Part shown: positions 1-8,530 of the stretch, in pieces | How the letters are laid out: every line of letters starts with the position of its first letter | Numbering within the stretch: the stretch's first letter is position 1 | Assembly (NCBI GenBank): GCA_015066845.1 | Contig: SVNO01000006.1 | Span: forward strand, 1-51,496 | From: Ruminococcus sp. | GTDB lineage: Bacteria > Bacillota > Clostridia > Oscillospirales > Ruminococcaceae | Direction of reading: 5' to 3' | Length of the DNA: 51,496 nt | Notes under the pieces: generated by a model | Database searches by the model: none | What the model saw: the letters and a program-made list of their open reading frames with translations, nothing else | Told to the model about the DNA's origin: nothing | Program-made: the position numbers and the translations under genes

Positions 1-164
1 CGTTCGGCGGCACCTCCCCCGCAAAGCGGGGGAGGGATATGCGGGTGACTCCCCGCGGGGCGGGGAGATGCTGAACGGAGTAAAGCAGAGGGGACAGGGG
101 CTGTGAGCCTGCGCCCCCGAATCCCGCATTTTCATTCAAGATTTAGATTTTACATAGTATTAGT
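1..164. repeat. Dispersed intergenic repeat, copy A (cut by window edge)
   Basis: This GC-rich palindromic segment contains a cctcccccgc/gcgggggagg hairpin and ends in an AT-rich tail with atttagattttacatagta. The same ends recur in inverted orientation at 23271-23385, where about 60 bp of the interior (roughly 48-115 here) are missing. It holds no ORF with a ribosome site. It looks like a non-coding dispersed element of MITE or REP type. The left end is not visible because it starts at base 1. Confidence 0.75.
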
Positions 165-218
165 AAATTTCTGCAAGCCCGAAAGCTGGCTATACACTAT
201 ATTAGTATAACATCTTTT

Positions 219-797
219 TCACGCTTTGTCAAGTTTTTTCTCGAAATCTTCGCCGGATTTGCAGACATGGGAACGTGTCCAGCTGCCGAGAACGGCAGTG
301 TAAAGATTCTGGTATTCTGCAAATGTCAGAACACAGGCAAAGCCGAGCAATTCCATTTCCACCCCGAACAGGCTGACGTGAACGCCAAGCTCCGACATAC
401 CGTTGCGCAGGTAGAACTGCTTGCGCCGCAGGCGTTCAGGGCGATTCGGGGCATCAGTTTCCGTGCTCTCAATTTCCAGAAACAGTCGTTTTCCGGCATA
501 TTCCTGTTGCAGCAGGTGCAGGGCACGGCTCCCCAGTCCACTGCCGCGCTGCGTTTCGGACACAGCAAAATAATCAAGCAGCACAAGCTCCCCCTGTGCC
601 ATGGTGATGGCAAGTCCGGCAAATGCACCATTTTGCCGGATGCACCAGACATCCGTGCATCCCCGATGTTTTGTGCGGAGAATCATAAAAAACGGCTTGC
701 GTTCATAGTGTGGAAAGGCGCGGCGGTAGAGCCGCCAAAGCCGCAGCCAATCGCGGATGGTGGATGGCTTTGTCAGGGTAATGCTGTATTCGGTCAT
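219..797 (-). CDS. GNAT family N-acetyltransferase
   Basis: This 192-aa protein is a predicted cytoplasmic acetyl-CoA-dependent N-acetyltransferase. The acetyl-CoA pyrophosphate-binding motif A is visible as QRGSGLGSRAL around residues 83-93, preceded by the beta strand LVLLDYFAVS that normally precedes it. A later QFYLRNGM segment fits the region that typically closes the fold. The length is typical of the family. A ggaggaatt ribosome site precedes the ATG, and a strong promoter lies just upstream (856-884). The substrate cannot be told from sequence. It is transcribed alone, in the same direction as the GH5 gene behind it. Confidence 0.8.
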   Translation of the reverse strand: MTEYSITLTKPSTIRDWLRLWRLYRRAFPHYERKPFFMILRTKHRGCTDVWCIRQNGAFAGLAITMAQGELVLLDYFAVSETQRGSGLGSRALHLLQQEYAGKRLFLEIESTETDAPNRPERLRRKQFYLRNGMSELGVHVSLFGVEMELLGFACVLTFAEYQNLYTAVLGSWTRSHVCKSGEDFEKKLDKA

Positions 798-855
798 GAA
801 AATTCCTCCAATATAAGTAGCTCAGCCGCAGGCGGTCATTGTGCGGTATCACCTT

Positions 856-884
856 ATTATACAACATAATATGGGGCACGTCAA
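856..884 (-). promoter_or_regulatory. Sigma-A-type promoter for the GNAT gene
   Basis: On the minus strand, TTGACG (884-879) and TATAAT (861-856) are separated by exactly 17 bp. This sits about 60 bp upstream of the acetyltransferase start. Confidence 0.75.
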
Positions 885-950
885 GCAATAGGAAAAGGAC
901 TGCACAAATGTACAGCCCTTTCCGCATGTATGATGAGAGGTAATGAGCAA

Positions 951-1901
951 TCAAAGATTCTTTACAAGCTCTGCGCGCACATCGTCAAGATGCGCACTGA
1001 TAATGCCGAAATCCTTTTCCTTATAGCACCACGCACTTCTGGCGATCCCGTATTTTTCAAAAACTTCGTGAATCATACGGTACCATGCCAATATATCCTC
1101 CGCTGATACGCGGTCAATGACACCGTATTCACCGCAGTACAGCACCGTGCCGTTTGCCTTTGCTGCTGCAATGGCATCGGCGAACAATTCCTCGAAATAT
1201 GCCTGTGTTGTGCCGGATTCTGCAAATGCAACCGTTTCATCCGGATCAATTTTCTCCGTCCATGTCGCGCCCTGATGGGTGAATTTCAACGGCTCGTAGC
1301 AGTGGAAATTGTAAATGATATTCGCGTCATACGGCGCATCAAGGGATTCTACTGCCCACGCGCTGTTATTGTCATAGCCGCCTACCAGGATCAGCGTTTC
1401 CGGTGCATAGGCACGAATGCGGCGGATGCATTCTCCGGCAATTCTGTTCCAGTTGTCCATGAATGCCTTGTCCGTCACCTCGTTGAGCAGCTCAAATGCA
1501 ATCTCCTGCGGATAGCTGCCGTAACGCTGTGCAATCTCCTCCCAGAGATGGAAAAAGCGTTCCTGCAATGCGGGAGAATCGAAAAATCCTGATTCCGTTT
1601 CGCCTTCATCAAAGGAGAATCCGGCTGTTTTATGCAGGTCAAGCACCATATGCAGCCCATACTTGCGGCAGAACGTCAGCGCATTATCAAGATAGGCATA
1701 GCCGTCCTCCTTGGGTGTGCCGTTCTCCTGCTCCAGAATATTATAATCCACCGGAATGCGTACATGGTCAAGTCCCCATGCCGCAACCTGTGCAAAATCA
1801 GGCTCTGTGATGAAATTGTTCAGATGTTCTTCACTATAATCACACTGCGACAGCCAGCCGCCGAAATTGATACCACGGTAAAATCCTCTGTTCTTCAGCA
1901 T
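951..1901 (-). CDS. Intracellular glycoside hydrolase family 5 (cellulase/glucanase-like)
   Basis: This 316-aa protein has the GH5 (beta/alpha)8 barrel signatures. GINFGGWL opens the domain, RIPVDYN carries the conserved Arg, FELLNEV supplies the acid/base Glu at about residue 141, HCYEP carries the conserved His/Tyr near 200-202, and YCGEYGV supplies the nucleophile Glu at about 258. There is no signal peptide, dockerin or binding module, so it probably acts inside the cell on imported beta-glucan oligosaccharides. This contrasts with the secreted dockerin enzymes nearby. It sits back-to-back with the AraC gene at 2225, which may control it. The exact substrate (cellodextrin, mixed-linkage glucan or mannan) is not decidable here. 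Confidence 0.85.
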   Translation of the reverse strand: MLKNRGFYRGINFGGWLSQCDYSEEHLNNFITEPDFAQVAAWGLDHVRIPVDYNILEQENGTPKEDGYAYLDNALTFCRKYGLHMVLDLHKTAGFSFDEGETESGFFDSPALQERFFHLWEEIAQRYGSYPQEIAFELLNEVTDKAFMDNWNRIAGECIRRIRAYAPETLILVGGYDNNSAWAVESLDAPYDANIIYNFHCYEPLKFTHQGATWTEKIDPDETVAFAESGTTQAYFEELFADAIAAAKANGTVLYCGEYGVIDRVSAEDILAWYRMIHEVFEKYGIARSAWCYKEKDFGIISAHLDDVRAELVKNL

Positions 1902-2224
1902 TTTTTATATCCATCCTTCCTTGCCTGTGAACCTGTTACGCGGCTTTTTCTCATGCTGTGCCGCTTGTTCTGTTCAAAGTATAGCATGAATTGCAAGAAA
2001 TATTTGTTAATATTTTGCCCTTTTCGTCACATCTATGCACTCATGTGCAGTTATAACCTGATTTTAACACAAATGTCAAGATTTTGATAGGATTTCTCAC
2101 AACAGTATGCTATGATAAAACAAACGAAACCGTGATGTCGAAGCCATACAAACCGTGTAAAATGCTGCTTTTCTATTGCAATTTCTTTTGAAATGGTGTA
2201 CAATATAGAAAAGGAGATGGTAGC
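1902..2224. other. Divergent intergenic region between GH5 and AraC genes
   Basis: This is a 323-bp AT-rich non-coding region. On the plus strand it carries a clear promoter for the AraC gene (2176-2204). On the minus strand there is a TATACT-like box at 1983-1978 without a good -35, which would fit an activator-dependent GH5 promoter. I see no RNA gene in it. Confidence 0.5.
2176..2204 (+). promoter_or_regulatory. Promoter for AraC regulator and GH16 gene
   Basis: TTGCAA (2176-2181) and TACAAT (2199-2204) are 17 bp apart. They sit just ahead of the aaaggag ribosome site of the regulator at 2225. Confidence 0.65.
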
Positions 2225-2956
2225 ATGGATATTCAGAAAAAACTATCCCATCTGGAATTTCTCAACAGGGAATACCGCATCTCGCATCTTTCCTATGAAC
2301 GGGAAATGGCATTTTTCCACAGCGTCTGTTCCGGTGATCTGGAGCAGGCACGGGAATTGTTCAAACCACTGGACAGTGAACAGATGGGAAAGCTCAGTGA
2401 CGACAGTCTGCGCAATCTCAAATATCACCTGATTATTACCGTTGCACTTCTGACGCGCTATTGTATTGAGGGCGGCATGGAAATGGAAGCGGCGTATAAT
2501 CTCAGTGATATTTACATCCGGAGCATTGACAAATGCCAGCAGGAGGAGCAGATACACCAGCTTCACCGTGAACTGGTGGACGACTACGCACAGCGGATGC
2601 ATCTGCTGCACAAACGCTCGCTCTATCCTAAGCCTGTCATTGTCTGTATGGATTACATTTACGAAAATCTTCACACTAAAATCACACTGCCAGTTCTTGC
2701 AGAAATCACTGGTCTTAGCCCCTCCTATCTCTCACGACTGTTCCGGCGCGAAACGGGGATGACGGTTTCGGAATATATCACAAGAAAACGCATCGAAGCG
2801 GCAGAAAATATGCTGAAATATTCGGAATATTCCTGCATTGAAATTTCCGGCAATCTCTGTTTCAGTTCAGAGAGCCATTTCATTCAGGTTTTCCGCCGGT
2901 ACACCGGTTACACTCCCAAACAATACCGGCATAAATTCTTCCGCCGAAAGAAGTGA
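2225..2956 (+). CDS. AraC family transcriptional regulator
   Basis: This 243-aa DNA-binding regulator has an N-terminal mostly helical region of about 135 residues with no recognised ligand fold. A C-terminal AraC/XylS double helix-turn-helix follows: [20 protein letters not shown] is the first HTH, and the [20 protein letters not shown] segment is the second HTH and signature. The start is fixed by aaaaggagatggtagc before the ATG. The GH16 gene starts about 50 bp downstream in the same direction with no terminator between, so regulator and beta-glucanase are probably co-transcribed. The divergent GH5 gene is the other obvious target. Control by beta-glucan breakdown products is inference. 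Confidence 0.88.
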   Translation: MDIQKKLSHLEFLNREYRISHLSYEREMAFFHSVCSGDLEQARELFKPLDSEQMGKLSDDSLRNLKYHLIITVALLTRYCIEGGMEMEAAYNLSDIYIRSIDKCQQEEQIHQLHRELVDDYAQRMHLLHKRSLYPKPVIVCMDYIYENLHTKITLPVLAEITGLSPSYLSRLFRRETGMTVSEYITRKRIEAAENMLKYSEYSCIEISGNLCFSSESHFIQVFRRYTGYTPKQYRHKFFRRKK

Positions 2957-3005
2957 CGCTCGTTGGTACACGGATTTCCGTGCACCCTACCAGCAGGGAG
3001 GAATA

Positions 3006-5195
3006 ATGATGAGAAAGAAGTTAGGTTTGACAGCCGCCGCCGTTCTCTGCGCCGGCATCACAGGGCTCTGCGTACATGCAGCACTGATGGGCGACGCAGA
3101 TAACGACGGCAAGCGCGGTGTGGGCGACATCCGCAAAGTACAGGATTTTCTGCTCGGCAAAAACAAGACCATTTCCGCAATTGCAGATATGAATGCGGAC
3201 CAGGTTATCGATGGTTTTGACCTTGCCATCCTCAAGCGTAAAGTGCGTTTGGGCGATACCGGCGAGAGTGGCAGCAGCATTCCGGATTATGGTACAGAGC
3301 CGAATGTGAATGCAACCATGTTTGAAGATTTCCGTGACAACGAGGCAGAGTATTTCTTTGCATCCGACGGCTGGACAAACGGCAATCCGTTTGACTGCGT
3401 ATGGACGGAGGACAACACCAGCCTTTCCGATGGTGCACTGCATCTGACGATCGACAAGGATTATTCCGGCAAGTACAACTATACCGGCGCGGAATACAGA
3501 ACCTCCGACCACTATCATTATGGTTATTACGAAACATCCATGAAGGCAATCAAGAACAACGGCGTTGTTTCTTCGTTCTTCACTTATACTGGTCCTTCTG
3601 AAGATAATCCTTGGGATGAGATTGACATTGAAATCCTCGGTAAGGATACCACAAAGGTACAGCTCAACTACTACACCAACGGTGTGGGTAATCATGAATA
3701 CATGTATGACCTTGGCTTTGACGCATCCGAGGGCTATCACACCTACGGCTTTGACTGGCAGCCCGACCATATCACATGGTATGTGGACGGCAAGTCTGTT
3801 TATACGGCATACTCCAACATTCCCTCCACTCCTGGAAGAATCATGATGAACACATGGCCGGGTATTGGCGTGAATGAGTGGCTTGCACCGTTTGACGGCA
3901 AGACACCGCTGACCGCGAGCTACCAGTGGGTAACCTTTGACGGCGAAATGGGCTCATCACCGGATACTCCCTCACAGCCGGATGATGGTACGGATATTAC
4001 CGCACCGTCCGGAAAGGGCACTGGCGTTTCCGATGATTTCGAGGGCACAGGTACGGACTGGACTGGACGCGGCACTGTAAAATACGGTTTCGTTTCTGAC
4101 TTTACACATGGCGGTGGGCAGGCATTGTATGTCACAAACCGCACGGAATCTTGGCATGGTGTGAGCGTAACAAGCGATGAGCTGACCGCTGGCAGCAGCT
4201 ATTCCATCAATGCTTTTGCAGCATTTAACAGCGACGAATATTCCACACTTGGTTTCAATATCGGCTTGCAGTATGACCTGAACGGTACTACAAATTATGA
4301 GGATGTTGCTTCTGTAAAGGGCAATTCCGGAAAATGGACAGAACTGACAGGTGATTTCAGCATTCCGGCAGGCGCAACGGAGATTTCCCTCTATGTGCAG
4401 TCCGCATATACGGAAACTGCAACCGCAGCCGACCTGCTCTCCTTCTACCTCGATGACGTGGTACTGAAGAAGAACGGCGGCAATGATTCCGGCAACGATA
4501 GCGGTAATGACAGCGGCAATACCGGTAATGATTCCGGTTCCAATCCGAATACTTCTGCAACCATGTTCGAGGATTTCCGTGATGGCAATTCCAAGTACTT
4601 CTTTGCATCCGACGGCTGGACAAATGGCAATCCGTTTGACTGCGTATGGACAGAGAACAACACAAGCCTGTCCGAGGGTGTACTGACACTGAAGATCGAC
4701 AAGGATTATTCCGGCAAGTACAACTACACCGGCGCGGAATACAGAACCTCCGACCACTATCATTATGGTTATTATGAAACATCCATGAAGGCAATCAAGA
4801 ACAACGGTGTTGTTTCTTCGTTCTTCACTTATACTGGTCCTTCTGAAGATAATCCTTGGGATGAGATCGACATTGAGATCCTCGGTAAGGACACCACAAA
4901 GGTACAGCTCAACTACTACACCAACGGTGTGGGTAATCATGAATACATGTATGACCTTGGCTTTGACGCATCTCTGGCTTACCACACCTACGGTTTTGAC
5001 TGGCAGCCCGATCATATCACATGGTATGTGGACGGCAAGCCCGTTTATACGGCATACTCCAACATTCCCTCCACTCCTGGCAGAATCATGATGAACACAT
5101 GGCCGGGCACTGGCGTGAATGAGTGGCTCGCACCGTTTGACGGCAGAACACCGCTGACGGCTTACTACGAGTGGGTAACGTATAACAAACAGTAA
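3006..5195 (+). CDS. Secreted dockerin beta-glucanase with two GH16 domains
   Basis: This 729-aa extracellular enzyme is predicted to be a licheninase-type endo-beta-glucanase. In order it has a signal peptide (1-26), a type I dockerin (about 28-82, repeats beginning [10 protein letters not shown] and [10 protein letters not shown]), GH16 copy 1 (105-315), a jelly-roll carbohydrate-binding module of CBM4/22 type (about 345-485), an Asn-Asp-Ser-Gly linker, and GH16 copy 2 (520-729). Both GH16 copies keep [10 protein letters not shown], the ExDxE active site. A gggagga site precedes two in-frame ATGs at 3006 and 3009, and 3009 has the better spacing. The N-terminal dockerin is unusual, since most cellulosomal enzymes carry it at the C-terminus. 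The two catalytic copies are almost identical at DNA level. Confidence 0.9.
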   Translation: MMRKKLGLTAAAVLCAGITGLCVHAALMGDADNDGKRGVGDIRKVQDFLLGKNKTISAIADMNADQVIDGFDLAILKRKVRLGDTGESGSSIPDYGTEPNVNATMFEDFRDNEAEYFFASDGWTNGNPFDCVWTEDNTSLSDGALHLTIDKDYSGKYNYTGAEYRTSDHYHYGYYETSMKAIKNNGVVSSFFTYTGPSEDNPWDEIDIEILGKDTTKVQLNYYTNGVGNHEYMYDLGFDASEGYHTYGFDWQPDHITWYVDGKSVYTAYSNIPSTPGRIMMNTWPGIGVNEWLAPFDGKTPLTASYQWVTFDGEMGSSPDTPSQPDDGTDITAPSGKGTGVSDDFEGTGTDWTGRGTVKYGFVSDFTHGGGQALYVTNRTESWHGVSVTSDELTAGSSYSINAFAAFNSDEYSTLGFNIGLQYDLNGTTNYEDVASVKGNSGKWTELTGDFSIPAGATEISLYVQSAYTETATAADLLSFYLDDVVLKKNGGNDSGNDSGNDSGNTGNDSGSNPNTSATMFEDFRDGNSKYFFASDGWTNGNPFDCVWTENNTSLSEGVLTLKIDKDYSGKYNYTGAEYRTSDHYHYGYYETSMKAIKNNGVVSSFFTYTGPSEDNPWDEIDIEILGKDTTKVQLNYYTNGVGNHEYMYDLGFDASLAYHTYGFDWQPDHITWYVDGKPVYTAYSNIPSTPGRIMMNTWPGTGVNEWLAPFDGRTPLTAYYEWVTYNKQ
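4557..5179 (+). repeat. Second copy of intragenic GH16 duplication (first copy 3312-3934)
   Basis: The block repeats 3312-3934 at a fixed offset of 1245 bp, without visible gaps. Long stretches are identical including third codon positions, for example the segment around 3560-3620 versus 4805-4865. The edges differ more than the centre, which suggests recent duplication or ongoing gene conversion. Confidence 0.85.
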
Positions 5196-5226
5196 TGCAT
5201 TTTTCAAAACCATTCCCCCATAAATC

Positions 5227-5301
5227 GAAAACCGTCGGAGAACATCCGGCGGTTTTCGGTACTTATGGGAGAAAATGAGCCGCCGGAATTTTCCGGCGGC
5301 T
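5227..5301. terminator. Two hairpins between convergent GH16 and CE12 genes
   Basis: One stem pairs gaaaaccgtcgg (5227-5238) with ccggcggttttc (5246-5257). The second pairs agccgccgga (5278-5287) with tccggcggct (5292-5301). The genes on either side converge here, so the pair probably ends transcription from both directions. Confidence 0.7.
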
Positions 5302-5354
5302 GAAATATAATAAAAGAAGAGAACTTTGAAGGTAATGTCTTTTGTGGAATTGCC

Positions 5355-8300
5355 TTACTTTACGTCATCAGAAACCGGAAGTCCCAGTCCCTTAATGGCA
5401 TTGGCAACAATCTTTGCAACGGCATTCGCGCCGGTTTCCGTGAAATGTGTCATATCCGTAGAACCGGTAGAGCACATGTGATACTTGTATGCCGCATCAT
5501 AACCGATGGAATTATAATGGCTGACCATCAGGCTGTTCAGGTCAATGCAGGGAATTTTGTACTTCGCTGCAAGTTTTTTCATCGCGTCACAGTAGCCGGT
5601 ATAGCTGTTGACGAATTTTCCACCGGAATATGCTTTCAGACCGATGACTGTTGTCACCAGAACCGGTGTACCGCCCTTTTCGAGTGTACCCTCGATGTAC
5701 TTCTGCATGTAGTACTCAAATGAGCCGTTTGTGGGCTTGTCAACATTGCCGCAGACCGGTGCATAACGCTCTGCCTTGTTGGAGGCTGCGTCATTGATGC
5801 CGAACTGTACCAGCAGATAATCGCCCTTTTTCATCGTATCGAGAATGGTGTCCAGTCTGCCGTTGTCGTAAAAGCTCTTGGAGCTTCTGCCGGCAATTGC
5901 CTGATTGGATACGCTGACATTACTCTGGAAGTAATTGCCAAGATAATAGCCCCAGCCCTGCTGCGGTGCATAGCTTGCCTTGTAGCTCTGTACAGTGGAA
6001 TCGCCGGCAATGTAGATAACGGGATTGTCACTGTCCGGAACGGTGGGTTTCTGTTCAGGAACGTAAATTTCCGCAATCGGCTCATCCGTCAGTTCCATGG
6101 TCAGGTAGTCGAAATTCGGGCCGCCGTTTTCGGTCAGGGATGTGAGTTTCAGTGTGTTTTCGCCTTTTTTCAGGGGCAGTACAATGCCTCTCTCTGCCCA
6201 CTGCGTCCACGCGCCCGTGGTTGTAAAGGGCTGTACCCAATAATCAGAACCGCCGTTGACTTCGATTTTCATGCGTCTGTCGGTTTCAGTGCCGTTTGCC
6301 ACATAGAAAGAAATCAGGTAGTTACCGTCCTGTGCGGCATTGAGTTTCCATGTGATGGCACTGCCAACAGCATTGTTCAGGTTGACATAGGACGCACCCT
6401 TGAACCCTTCATTGACGGTTTCTGTATCGCCGCCGTCAATGGCTGCATCCGCTGCATAATAGAGGTTTGCTGCCTGTGTCTGCGTGGTAGTGGTGGTGGT
6501 CTGTGTTGTCTGTGTGGTGGCTGTCGTCTGTGTTGTGACAGCAGGCGGAGCCTCCGGAAGAATGGTCAGTCCAATGGTCGCTTTCAGAATCATCAATGCA
6601 TCTGCCTGTGTTACCAGATTATCTCTGTCAACATCCGCATTGGCAATGCCCTGTGCGGACAGTACTGCACCCATGAGAAGGTTGCGGTTGATGTCGAGGA
6701 CATCGCGGACATCCACAGAACCATCCACATTGACATCACCGTACTTGCTCACACCGTTGGAGGGAGCAGGTGTGGTGACAATTGTGGTTGTTGTGGTTGT
6801 GGTTGTTGTATTGGTGGTCGTTGCTGCTGCGGTGGTCTGTACCGGCTGACTTCCGACTGCTTCGAGAATCCATTTTTGGTTTGCGCCGCCGTTCACTGCC
6901 CACTGCTGGATGTTTGCACCGGCTTCCGTGCTCTTGGCATTGACCTCGATGCAGGACTCGTCTGCCGTGATTTTTGTTGTGATGATATACGAGCCGTCAT
7001 TCTGCTTGACAAACTTGAACTGCTGGTTGTCGCCGCCCTTATAGGTGTAGATTTCCACATTCGCGCCGTTTTCCGTGCTCTTTGCGGAAATGTCCAGTGC
7101 ATAGGTCTTACCGTCACCCACCTGTGCAATCAGCGCGTAATAGCCATTGGCAGTAGCAACGGCTTTCCATCCGGCTGCCTTGTTGGTTCCCTGCTCTGCA
7201 TTGGCACTGTTTGCCGCTGTGCCGCCTTCCACCTGTAAATACAACCCACTATTGACATTTTTCAGCAGATACACTGCGCCATCCTGAAGCTCGGAGGGCT
7301 GTACGGGGGCTGTGGTGGTGGGAGGTGCAGTTGTGTTTGCAGGTGTGGTATCGGGTGCTGCTGCACTGCCCCAGTTCACCTGCTTGGAGAACAGCTCTGC
7401 AAGCACCAGTGCGCCCTGACGGTTCGGATGTACATTGTCAATGTACAGCGCATCCGCCTTGCTCGCGCCCATTTCTACGCAGCGGTTCTGGAACAGGTTG
7501 AACAAATCGACAACCTGTACATTCTGCTCTTTGCCGATCTGGTCAAGCTGTGCAGCATAATAGCGGCTTTTCAGCAGCGGCTTCTTGGTGTAATCGCCCT
7601 TTCTTCCCTGCTGCTTGACGAGAATGACTTCCATGCCCTTTTTCTTGGCACGTTTGGTCATATCGGTCACGACATTGTAGTATTCTGTTGCGTTGGAATA
7701 ATTGGTATCGTTGATACCGATGGAAATGGCATAAATATCGCCTTTTTTACCGTAGTATTCAATCGCGTCAAACTGTCCGGCATCCACAAAGCCCTTTGCA
7801 TACTGACCGCTTGCCGCCATATTGCGCACATTCCAACTGCTGTCAAGGTACTGGTCGATCACCTGTCCCCAGCCTGCCTGATTGCTCGTTGCCTTGGGAT
7901 AGTAGTTGCAGACGGTCGAGTCACCGCAGAGCCAGAGGGTTTTCGGAAGTGTGGGATCATCCGACACCTTGTTGATTTCGATGGCACTGATGGTATAGGC
8001 ATAGCCCGATTTTCCGGCAGCGGCACGGATGTTGAGCTGTCCGTCCGTTACAGGAATGAGAATTTCGTCCACGGCATTGTTGCCCGTCATATTGACGATC
8101 TGGAGCATCTTCTCCATGTAGACGCTTGTACGGCTTGTATTGCCGAGAATGACCTTCACGCGGTACAGTCCCTTGTCAAGGTCCACATTAAAGGTCGTGG
8201 AGCTTGTAAACTGCACGGCATCGCTGAGTGCACCGCTGCCAGATGCAGCAACGTCCTTTACGCCGGAACCTGCCGAAAAGCCGTAGCCCTTGGAGGCACT

Positions 8301-8471
8301 GTAGCCCTCGGAGGCACTGACGCTGATGTAGCCATTCTGTGCCTTATTGCCCAAATCGAATTTGTAGGAATCTGCCGCTGCCTTTGCCCGTGTTCCTGCA
8401 AAGCCCGTGGGAAGCATTCCAATTGTCAGAGCCAATGCCGCTGCAATGGCTGAAAATCTACGTTTTTTCAT
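5355..8471 (-). CDS. Secreted dockerin double carbohydrate esterase, CE12-type
   Basis: This 1038-aa secreted protein is predicted to remove acetyl groups from rhamnogalacturonan. In order it has a signal peptide (1-33), a beta-rich N-terminal module (34-170), a first SGNH/CE12 esterase (175-370; Ser in GDST at 183-186, Asp345 and His348 in DNVHP), a ricin-type beta-trefoil CBM13 (about 405-545), Thr-rich linkers, a type I dockerin (about 575-640, GDVNVDGSVD and ADVDRDNLVT), a CBM35-like module (about 675-805), and a second CE12 (about 820-1030; AGDSTVQSY and DMTHFTETGA). The start at 8471 has a gaggtg site and opens directly on the signal peptide. It follows the PL11 lyase by 59 bp, and the pair would deacetylate and cleave the same pectin backbone. 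Confidence 0.9.
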   Translation of the reverse strand: MKKRRFSAIAAALALTIGMLPTGFAGTRAKAAADSYKFDLGNKAQNGYISVSASEGYSASKGYGFSAGSGVKDVAASGSGALSDAVQFTSSTTFNVDLDKGLYRVKVILGNTSRTSVYMEKMLQIVNMTGNNAVDEILIPVTDGQLNIRAAAGKSGYAYTISAIEINKVSDDPTLPKTLWLCGDSTVCNYYPKATSNQAGWGQVIDQYLDSSWNVRNMAASGQYAKGFVDAGQFDAIEYYGKKGDIYAISIGINDTNYSNATEYYNVVTDMTKRAKKKGMEVILVKQQGRKGDYTKKPLLKSRYYAAQLDQIGKEQNVQVVDLFNLFQNRCVEMGASKADALYIDNVHPNRQGALVLAELFSKQVNWGSAAAPDTTPANTTAPPTTTAPVQPSELQDGAVYLLKNVNSGLYLQVEGGTAANSANAEQGTNKAAGWKAVATANGYYALIAQVGDGKTYALDISAKSTENGANVEIYTYKGGDNQQFKFVKQNDGSYIITTKITADESCIEVNAKSTEAGANIQQWAVNGGANQKWILEAVGSQPVQTTAAATTTNTTTTTTTTTIVTTPAPSNGVSKYGDVNVDGSVDVRDVLDINRNLLMGAVLSAQGIANADVDRDNLVTQADALMILKATIGLTILPEAPPAVTTQTTATTQTTQTTTTTTQTQAANLYYAADAAIDGGDTETVNEGFKGASYVNLNNAVGSAITWKLNAAQDGNYLISFYVANGTETDRRMKIEVNGGSDYWVQPFTTTGAWTQWAERGIVLPLKKGENTLKLTSLTENGGPNFDYLTMELTDEPIAEIYVPEQKPTVPDSDNPVIYIAGDSTVQSYKASYAPQQGWGYYLGNYFQSNVSVSNQAIAGRSSKSFYDNGRLDTILDTMKKGDYLLVQFGINDAASNKAERYAPVCGNVDKPTNGSFEYYMQKYIEGTLEKGGTPVLVTTVIGLKAYSGGKFVNSYTGYCDAMKKLAAKYKIPCIDLNSLMVSHYNSIGYDAAYKYHMCSTGSTDMTHFTETGANAVAKIVANAIKGLGLPVSDDVK

Positions 8472-8494
8472 TTTTACACACCTCATTTGCAGTT

Positions 8495-8522
8495 GCCGCA
8501 CAGTGCAGGAACACTGTGCGGC
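8495..8522 (-). other. Intercistronic hairpin between PL11 and CE12
   Basis: An 11-bp perfect stem (gccgcacagtg, 8495-8505, with cactgtgcggc, 8512-8522) and a 6-nt loop occupy most of the 59-bp gap. On the minus strand no U-run follows, so it is more likely an mRNA-stability or partial read-through element than a terminator. Confidence 0.55.
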
Positions 8523-8530
8523 ATGGTTTT

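Noticed and set aside
3972..5213. 413-codon open frame antisense to GH16
   Set aside because: Two nearly identical parts mirror the GH16 duplication, so it is a shadow frame.
6484..6849. Repetitive GT-rich tracts (also near 8740-8870) considered as CRISPR or microsatellite array
   Set aside because: They encode Thr-rich linkers of secreted enzymes; there are no regular repeats and spacers.
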